This document shows, in pieces, positions 4,555-10,579 of a stretch of 10,579 nucleotides of DNA. The position numbers were made by a program, and so were the translations under genes. The notes under the pieces were generated by a model. The model was not told where the DNA came from. It worked only from the letters and a program-made list of their open reading frames with translations, and ran no database searches. Within the stretch, counting starts at the first letter, position 1; the number at the start of each line of letters is the position of its first letter. The stretch comes from JAFDWI01 sp964544305 (GTDB lineage Bacteria > Actinomycetota > Acidimicrobiia > Acidimicrobiales > Iamiaceae): assembly GCA_964544305.1 (NCBI GenBank), contig CAZJAZ010000068.1, positions 1 to 10,579 on the forward strand. Direction: 5' to 3'.

Positions 4555-7170
4555 ATGGCGGCTCTGATTGAGTCCGGGGATCTTGTTGCTCAGAGGGTTC
4601 CACGGCAACTACTGGTGAATGTGTTGGCATCGCCCGCCTTCTGTGCCGCGAGTATTCGTGGAACGTTTGGAACAGGCCGCACCCATATCGCCCGGGCAAT
4701 CGCTGACGACTTAACGACAAGACGGCACGACATCCGATGGATCGACGGTCTCGCCACTGGCCTTGATCCCTACGCACCGCTCACTGCTTTGTCTCGAGTC
4801 GAAGCGATCTCACGTCCGAAGTCATTCGATCAAGCAGTCGCCTGTATCCGTGGACAATCTGACCAAGTGCCAATTGTCGTCGTTGACGACGTCGAACATG
4901 TCAGCGAAGAGGTTGCCGAGGCGCTCGCTCACCTATGTGAACAGCAGTCGATCAAACTTCTCATCACATATCGCTCCGGCACAGCATTGCCTCACAAACT
5001 TCGGAAACCTTTTGCGCAGGCCGACGTCACGAGTTTCGAGCTTGAACCCCTTGACCGCGACGACGTTGGCAGGCTCTGCCAAACACTAATCGGCTTACCG
5101 GCCGATGCGGCTACCGTTGACGAGGTCTATCGAAGCTCGACCGGACGACCACTTCTGGTGGGATGTCTACTCCAACATGCGCTTATGCATGGTTCGATTC
5201 GACAATCTGCGAACGAGTGGCATCTGTTGAAGCCGCTTGATCCGGTGAACGCAATCGGGGAGCAAATCCGCGACCAGCTCGAAGCGGTCGGGCATGACGC
5301 AAGGTCACTCATTGAAGCGGTGGCCCTCGGGGTTGAAATAAACGTCAACGCCGTTGCCAGTTATTGGCCTGAAACGCTCGCTGAGAATCTTGAAGAGCAA
5401 GGATGGCTCGCAACTCGAACCCTTGCGCGCGGAAGCATTTCGGTTCGGCTTGCAGAGCCACTCCTTGGAGACTTGATCGTCGCGACGCTCGGCAACCTGC
5501 GGCGACGCCGAATTGTGCAAATACTTCTCCAGTTGTCAAGGTTGGGTGACTCAGGAATACCCCACGAAAATGCCGTCCAGCTACGTTTTGAGGCCGGAGA
5601 CCACGACTCCATTGACGATCAGCGTCAAGCTACCGCAACGCTCATCTTGGCCGGGCGCCTTGATTCGGCACTTCTCCTTGCCCGTGACAATTGGGCGCGT
5701 TCACCAACGCTCGAAAATGGTGCCCAATTGGGTCGCATACTTGCGGAATGCAGTCATGCTGACGAAGCCGAACGTACATTTGATCGTGCCGCCAAACTCG
5801 CCTCCAACGACCGAGACCTTGTCAAAATAACGTTGCCCCGAGTGGAAAATTTGTGGTTTGCATTGCATTCCGCCGAGGCCAAAGTTGTGTGTGAGAAAAC
5901 CGCAGCATCAATGAGTGACACGGAAACTTCGGCCATTATCAGAGCTCAACACGCAGGACTTTGTGCTCGTGACGGAGAGATCCGTGCGGCGGCAGCTTTA
6001 CTTAATGGACTCGACGAAAGCTCAACGAACGTCGCAACAGTGGCTGGCCTCGCGCGAACACTTGTTTCTGTGTGGGGCGGCCAGCCCGAAGGCGCAATAG
6101 AGCCAGGTGCACGAGCGAGCGAAGCAGCCGAAACTTTTGTTGAACATCCACTTCCACCCCGACTCTATGAACTCATCTTGCTCGCCAGAGCAGAAGCCAT
6201 GTGTTTCGCTGGACGTGTGCGCGACACACGTACATGGCTCGAAGAACTTCATTGGTGTGCCATTGAGTTCCACACTCCTTTCGGGATAGGCATGACAGCA
6301 CTGCTCCATGCGCGTCTTGAGTTGGAACGAGGAGACGTCGACCCAGCACGAACTTGGATGGAGCGCGCATTTAACATCTTCAATCGATCAGGGCTCACGC
6401 GTTTTTGCAGCTTGGTCAACGATCTGGCCATCTTGCTAGAAGCACGACACGGTGACCCTCTCGTTGCCCGACAACGCCTTGATGCCGATGACGGTTTCGG
6501 TGAATTGCGCTCAACTCACCACCATGCCCTTGATGGACGCGCTCGGGCTTGGGTCGACCTACGTCTGGGCGACCTTGATCAAGTATCGACACGACTGAGA
6601 ACAACCGCGGCCGATTTGGCAGAACAAGGACAGCGCACAGAACTAGTCGGCCTCCTCTACGACGCGACGGTTATGGGTTACGGTTCTTCGATCGTCGAGT
6701 ATTCGCAGGATCTCGTCGACAAACTTGACGGCCAGCTCCTGACGTCACGTTTTGGGGTGATCTTCGCCGTGCAAACCGGTGATGTAACCGCCCTTGAACA
6801 TTACGGCTCGATTCTGAACGAAATCGGTTTTCATCTTGATGCACTCGACGCGTATGCAATGGCTGCGGGCATCGCACAACGGCACCGCGACCATCGAACA
6901 GCGCGCATGTGTCGCGCTCGTGCACTCGCGATCTCTTGTGAAGTTCCGAGCGCCCGCTCTCCGGCTCTGGCACGTCTAAAAACCACCCAAGACCGACTTA
7001 CCGAACGCGAACACCTCGTTGCGCGCCTTGCTGCCGAAGGATTGTCGAGTCGGGACATCGCACAAAACATTGGGGCTAGTGTGCGAACAGTCGACAACTT
7101 GCTCGGGCGCGTGTATCGCAAACTTGACGTCTCTGGTCGAACTGAACTCACCGAATCGTTTCCGAACTAG
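4555..7170 (+). CDS. Large ATP-binding LuxR-type (LAL/MalT-like STAND) transcriptional regulator
   Basis: This 871-residue protein has the layout of large LuxR regulators: an N-terminal STAND NTPase, a helical repeat middle and a C-terminal DNA-binding domain. The P-loop is GTFGTGRT at residues 36-43, with Arg42 where Walker A normally has Lys. Walker B is VPIVVVDD at 105-112, a sensor-like LLITYRS follows at 135-141, and the STAND GxP-type motif TGRPLL is at 196-201. Residues about 230-310 resemble the winged-helix part, and about 320-800 are Ala/Leu-rich helices of TPR-like character. The C-terminal 57 residues (815-871) form a LuxR/GerE helix-turn-helix, with LTERE, AAEGLSSRDIAQ, VRTVDN and YRKLDVSGRTEL. 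Such proteins act as ligand-gated switches in the cytoplasm. The ligand and targets are unknown. ATG at 4555 is preferred over TTG at 4549, but neither has a clear ribosome binding site. Confidence 0.9.
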   Translation: MAALIESGDLVAQRVPRQLLVNVLASPAFCAASIRGTFGTGRTHIARAIADDLTTRRHDIRWIDGLATGLDPYAPLTALSRVEAISRPKSFDQAVACIRGQSDQVPIVVVDDVEHVSEEVAEALAHLCEQQSIKLLITYRSGTALPHKLRKPFAQADVTSFELEPLDRDDVGRLCQTLIGLPADAATVDEVYRSSTGRPLLVGCLLQHALMHGSIRQSANEWHLLKPLDPVNAIGEQIRDQLEAVGHDARSLIEAVALGVEINVNAVASYWPETLAENLEEQGWLATRTLARGSISVRLAEPLLGDLIVATLGNLRRRRIVQILLQLSRLGDSGIPHENAVQLRFEAGDHDSIDDQRQATATLILAGRLDSALLLARDNWARSPTLENGAQLGRILAECSHADEAERTFDRAAKLASNDRDLVKITLPRVENLWFALHSAEAKVVCEKTAASMSDTETSAIIRAQHAGLCARDGEIRAAAALLNGLDESSTNVATVAGLARTLVSVWGGQPEGAIEPGARASEAAETFVEHPLPPRLYELILLARAEAMCFAGRVRDTRTWLEELHWCAIEFHTPFGIGMTALLHARLELERGDVDPARTWMERAFNIFNRSGLTRFCSLVNDLAILLEARHGDPLVARQRLDADDGFGELRSTHHHALDGRARAWVDLRLGDLDQVSTRLRTTAADLAEQGQRTELVGLLYDATVMGYGSSIVEYSQDLVDKLDGQLLTSRFGVIFAVQTGDVTALEHYGSILNEIGFHLDALDAYAMAAGIAQRHRDHRTARMCRARALAISCEVPSARSPALARLKTTQDRLTEREHLVARLAAEGLSSRDIAQNIGASVRTVDNLLGRVYRKLDVSGRTELTESFPN

Positions 7171-7339
7171 TGCTGTGACCGGTCGGGCCTCACACCATGG
7201 TCCATAGGCGAAACGAGATCGACGTGAGATCACTTGTCAGATCAAGCTCCCTCCAAGACATGGCAAAACCGACTACCTTTCAGTGAGTTGGAGTCGTCGT
7301 GCAAAGTTCACGGAAATATATTGGCGAGGTTATTTCGAG

Positions 7340-8356
7340 ATGAAGTCACCGTATTCTCGATCAAAGCGCATGAGGCGTCTAGTGATCGTCGGATTCATGG
7401 CCGCTGGGTTGGCAGTAAGTGGCTGTTCAAGTTCAAGCGATTCTGGCGATGCGGCGTCATCGCCGTCAACGACCAGGGCGAAAGACGAGACGTGGGCAGG
7501 CACGATTTCTGCGTTGACATACAACGTCGCCGGTCTTCCTGAAGCACTATCTGGCTCGGATCCGGCGCGAAACACAGCAGTCATCGGCCCGAAGCTCAAC
7601 GCGTTTGATCTGGTGTTGATGCAAGAAACGTGGCAAACCCCAAACCCGAACCCGGTTGCACCGACGCGGGTGTATTTCGAAATTCTTAAAGAACACAGCA
7701 CCCATAAGTATTCGGCGCCGATGCCAACGCAACCGTTGGGTTCGAATCCAAAACGACCGTCTGCGTTGTTGGCCGATGGGCTGGGTATTTTCTCAAACTT
7801 CCCGCTGGGTGAGGTGACCCGGACAGGTTGGACCAGCTGTTTCGGAGGCGCCGACACATCGGATCATGGTGCCGCGGATTGTCTCGCAATGAAAGGTTTC
7901 GCGTTGACGACGATCACACTTACCAAAGGCGTCACGGTTGACGTGTACAACTTGCATGGGGAAGCGGGGAGTTCCCCGAGTGATCAGAAACTCCAGGCCG
8001 CTGACTACAAGCAGCTTGCGACATACATCAATGAACATTCCAAAGGCCACGCGGTCATCCTTGGCGGCGACACCAACCTGCACATTGAGAAGAGCCCAAA
8101 GAAACCACAAGATGTTGCCGACGCGACCATTTGGTCAACGTTTTTGAAGTCGACAGGCCTCACTGATTCTTGCGATCCGAAATCATGTAACGACATGGCC
8201 CGTATCGACAAGTTCGCGTACCGGAGCGACGGTGGCGTCGATCTTGGTGTTGCGAAACGCAAAGTGGAAATCAAGCGTTTCACCGACGACCAGGGTAAAC
8301 AGCTCAGCGACCACGAAGCCGTGTCGGTCACATTCGGTTGGCGCCAGGCCGACTGA
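7340..8356 (+). CDS. Lipoprotein with endonuclease/exonuclease/phosphatase (DNase I-like) domain
   Basis: This 338-residue protein begins with a basic stretch, a hydrophobic core at residues 14-26 and a lipobox VSGC with Cys29. It should be lipid-anchored on the outer face of the membrane. A Ser-rich linker follows to about residue 46. The rest is a full EEP-fold hydrolase with its metal and catalytic residues: Asn62 in LTYNVAGLPE, Glu96 in LVLMQETW, His206 in VYNLHGEA, Asp244 and Asn246 in LGGDTNL, Asp290 in ARIDKF and Asp324-His325 in LSDHEAV. Cys pairs at 167/181 and 278/283 suit an extracellular protein. The family cleaves phosphodiester or phosphomonoester bonds in nucleic acids, sphingomyelin or inositol phosphates, and the substrate here cannot be read from sequence. 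ATG at 7340 has GAGG ten bases upstream. In-frame ATG at 7370 is an alternative start that also keeps the lipobox. Confidence 0.88.
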   Translation: MKSPYSRSKRMRRLVIVGFMAAGLAVSGCSSSSDSGDAASSPSTTRAKDETWAGTISALTYNVAGLPEALSGSDPARNTAVIGPKLNAFDLVLMQETWQTPNPNPVAPTRVYFEILKEHSTHKYSAPMPTQPLGSNPKRPSALLADGLGIFSNFPLGEVTRTGWTSCFGGADTSDHGAADCLAMKGFALTTITLTKGVTVDVYNLHGEAGSSPSDQKLQAADYKQLATYINEHSKGHAVILGGDTNLHIEKSPKKPQDVADATIWSTFLKSTGLTDSCDPKSCNDMARIDKFAYRSDGGVDLGVAKRKVEIKRFTDDQGKQLSDHEAVSVTFGWRQAD

Positions 8357-8381
8357 GTTTGGTTGGCTCAGACGAATCGTT

Positions 8382-8446
8382 CCTCGCTGTTTTGGGTGCG
8401 CGATCCCGCCGTCATTTTCTGACCGGATTCGGCACCCAAAACGAGG
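8382..8446. terminator. Long hairpin between convergent genes, probable bidirectional terminator
   Basis: GTTTTGGGTGC at 8389-8399 pairs perfectly with GCACCCAAAAC at 8432-8442. Outside it CCTC (8382-8385) can pair with GAGG (8443-8446) across a three-base bulge. Inside it CGATCC can pair with GGATTCG with one bulge, and GTCA/TGAC (8411-8414, 8420-8423) closes a TTTTC loop. The structure lies 25 bases after the lipoprotein stop and 13 bases after the rpoC stop on the other strand, so it can serve both transcripts. There is no T run on either side. Confidence 0.7.
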
Positions 8447-8459
8447 TGACGTGAAATGT

Positions 8460-10579
8460 CTACTCGGGTTTCGCAGGTGACAAGCGAGCCAACCATTCGG
8501 AAGGATCAACTTCGGTTGGCACAGCCGAGTCCGTAGCACCATCTTCAGCATCAGACGAGTAGAACGCCATCGGCACATAGCCGGGCGCACGCGTCCCGAT
8601 CTGGCGGTAATCCAACATGCCGGTTCCCGCAGGAATCAACTTGCCGATGATGATGTTCTCTTTCAGCCCGATCAACGAATCGTTGCGAGACTCGATCGCT
8701 GCCTCAGTGAGCACCCGAGTTGTTTCCTGGAACGAAGCAGCCGACAGCCACGAATCCGTAGCCAACGACGCTTTCGTGATACCCATCAACTCAGGGCGAC
8801 CCTCGGCGGCGGTTTGCCCTTCAGCCGCCACTGCTCTGTTCACCTCTTGGTAGCGACGCTGGTCCACGCGCTCCCCCGGCAAAAAGTCGGTGTCGCCCGG
8901 CTCAGACACTGCCACACGGCGCGTCATCTGACGAACAATCAACTCAATGTGCTTATCGTGAATCGAAACACCCTGGCCGCGGTACACGTCTTGCACCTCG
9001 CTCACCAGATAGAACTGCGTTTCACGTACACCCTTGAGGTCTAAGAGTTCCTTGGGGTCACGGGCACCTTCAACAATGGCGTCGCCAGCTGCGATTTCAT
9101 CGCCCTCTGCAACTTCAAGGCGAGCAGCCATCGTCACCACATACGACTCTTCCGAGCCGTCGTTGGCGACCACGATAACGGTGCGGCCTTTGCCTTCGTC
9201 TTCGGCAATGCGCACCACACCTGAGGTACGCGACAACGTCGCTTTCCCCTTGGGGGTCCGAGCCTCAAACAACTCAACAACACGAGGCAAACCACCCGCA
9301 ATGTCTGATCCGGCAACACCACCGGTGTGGAAGGTCCGCATCGTGAGCTGCGTACCCGGTTCACCAATCGACTGGGCTGCGATCACACCGACCGCTTCAC
9401 CAAGTTCAATCGGCTTCCCCGTAGCAAGCGAACGACCATAACACGCCGCGCACACACCAAACTCGGCGTTACACGTCAACGGCGAACGGGCCCGCAGACG
9501 AGTCACGGCCGGGTCATCACGCAACGCGACAAGCAAGTGATCGTCAATTACGGTGCCCGCTTCAATAACGGTGCCGTCACCCATCGTGACCGGTTCGGCC
9601 AGCAAACGGCCAAACAGCTTGGTTTCAAGATGGGTGCGGTGATCGGCCGTGTCCGGCGCAATGTCATCAATCCAAATGCCCTGGACTCGTCCACTCTCAG
9701 CACCACAATCAAGTTCGCGCACGATCAACTCTTGTGCGACGTCGACGAGACGGCGGGTCAGATACCCCGAGTCGGCGGTACGAAGCGCCGTGTCGACCAG
9801 ACCTTTTCGGGCACCCGGCGTTGAAATGAAATACTCAAGCATCTCAAGGCCGTCACGGTAGTTCGACTTGATCGGATGCGGAATCATGTCACCACGAGGG
9901 TTCGCCACAAGACCACGCATACCCGCGATCTGACGCACCTGCATCATGTTGCCTCGGGCACCCGAACCAACCATCATGTCGATGGGGTTAAAGATCTCTG
10001 ACTTGAACTGCGCCTCCATGGCGTTCTTGACTTCTTCGGTGGCTTCGGTCCAGATCTCAACTTCTTTCTGACGACGCTCACCGTCGGTGATGATTCCACG
10101 TCGGAAGTTCTGGTTCACCTTCGCCGCTTCAGCGCCACGACGCTCCAGGATCTCGGCTTTCGAAGCTGGCGTCTTCACGTCGTCAATTGACACGGTCAGA
10201 CCCGAACGTGCCGCAAACGAGAAGCACAAGTTCTTCACCGCGTCAAGGACGTTGGCGACAATCACCTTGGGGTAACCATTGGCGAGCACGTCAACGATTT
10301 CACCCATGCGCTTTTTGTCAATGCGCTCGTTGATGTAGTCAATGCGACGACCCGAGCCGCCAATGGGCTCAACCGACCATGCATCCGACAACGCCTGGTT
10401 GAACAACAAGCGGCCAAGCGTGGTCTTGTGGTACGTCGCCGCAGACCCGTTTGCCGGTTGATCAACGAGTTGCGCGGTGCGGAACTCAATCAACGCGTGC
10501 AGATCAAGTGTGCCTTCTTCATAGGCACGCTCGGCCTCGAACAGGCGGCGGAATACACGGCCTTCACCCTTGGCGCCTG
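8460..10579 (-). CDS. rpoC: RNA polymerase subunit beta', C-terminal 705 residues (runs off right edge)
   Basis: This is the C-terminal part of the beta' subunit, which with beta forms the RNA polymerase active centre. The frame is open to the window edge, where it reads GAKGEGRVFRRLFEAERAYE, so the gene's start and the NADFDGD metal site lie outside. In fragment numbering, the bridge helix region (GARKGLVDTALRTADSGYL) is at about 255-273. The second zinc site has all four Cys (291, 369, 376, 379). The trigger loop region, with AAQSIGEPGTQLTMRTFHTGG, is at about 400-420. The large SI3 insertion that E. coli carries here is absent. The conserved GLKENIIIGKLIPAGTG is near the end, followed by a short acidic tail. 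The stop is TAG. rpoB should lie further upstream, outside the window. Confidence 0.98.
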   Translation of the reverse strand, partial: GAKGEGRVFRRLFEAERAYEEGTLDLHALIEFRTAQLVDQPANGSAATYHKTTLGRLLFNQALSDAWSVEPIGGSGRRIDYINERIDKKRMGEIVDVLANGYPKVIVANVLDAVKNLCFSFAARSGLTVSIDDVKTPASKAEILERRGAEAAKVNQNFRRGIITDGERRQKEVEIWTEATEEVKNAMEAQFKSEIFNPIDMMVGSGARGNMMQVRQIAGMRGLVANPRGDMIPHPIKSNYRDGLEMLEYFISTPGARKGLVDTALRTADSGYLTRRLVDVAQELIVRELDCGAESGRVQGIWIDDIAPDTADHRTHLETKLFGRLLAEPVTMGDGTVIEAGTVIDDHLLVALRDDPAVTRLRARSPLTCNAEFGVCAACYGRSLATGKPIELGEAVGVIAAQSIGEPGTQLTMRTFHTGGVAGSDIAGGLPRVVELFEARTPKGKATLSRTSGVVRIAEDEGKGRTVIVVANDGSEESYVVTMAARLEVAEGDEIAAGDAIVEGARDPKELLDLKGVRETQFYLVSEVQDVYRGQGVSIHDKHIELIVRQMTRRVAVSEPGDTDFLPGERVDQRRYQEVNRAVAAEGQTAAEGRPELMGITKASLATDSWLSAASFQETTRVLTEAAIESRNDSLIGLKENIIIGKLIPAGTGMLDYRQIGTRAPGYVPMAFYSSDAEDGATDSAVPTEVDPSEWLARLSPAKPE

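Noticed and set aside
7317..7322. TATATT as a -10 element for the lipoprotein gene
   Set aside because: No -35 lies at a suitable distance (TTGGAG is 23 bases away), and the start point would fall on the ribosome binding site GAGG.
9327..9824. 165-codon plus-strand open frame inside rpoC
   Set aside because: It is antisense to the highly conserved zinc site and trigger loop coding region, and has no independent support.

Overview
The window carries the 3' half of an RNA polymerase rpoC gene and the complete head of a str operon (rpsL, rpsG, fusA, start of tuf), all on the minus strand. Between rpoC and rpsL lies a three-gene island on the plus strand. The protein sequences look actinobacterial: S12 begins V/M-PTIQQLVRKGR and ends RSRYGAKKEN, beta' has no large insertion in the trigger loop, and rpsL and rpsG start with GTG. 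The moderately high GC and the Thr/Pro-rich tail on a secreted protein suggest an acidimicrobiial (Ilumatobacter-like) actinobacterium. That placement is inference and was not checked by any search.

Layout in + coordinates: 1-36 tuf start (minus); 100-2181 fusA (minus); 2240-2710 rpsG (minus); 2712-3083 rpsL (minus). 3084-3656 is a 573-base divergent intergenic region with a plausible rpsL promoter and leader hairpin, and a weaker promoter for the first plus-strand gene. 3657-4466 is a secreted protein with two apparent Ig-like repeats. 4476-4515 is a strong hairpin. 4555-7170 is a large STAND-ATPase/LuxR-type regulator. 7340-8356 is a lipoprotein of the endonuclease/exonuclease/phosphatase fold. 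8382-8446 is a long hairpin between convergent genes. 8460-10579 is rpoC, running off the right edge.

The minus-strand genes form the transcription and translation core: the beta' catalytic subunit, two 30S proteins, and elongation factors G and Tu. rpsL and rpsG are separated by one base and are probably translationally coupled. The island diverges from rpsL and converges on rpoC, so rpsL needs its own promoter. The island encodes one exported protein, one probable surface-anchored hydrolase and one cytoplasmic ATP-dependent regulator. A link between them is only suggested by adjacency and shared strand.

Two residue-level oddities deserve checking. S12 carries Arg at position 88, where most bacteria have Lys and where K88R causes streptomycin resistance in Mycobacterium tuberculosis. 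The regulator's P-loop has Arg in place of the canonical Walker A Lys. I saw no CRISPR array, tRNA, rRNA, insertion sequence or phage gene. Nothing in the window amounts to a clearly new system.
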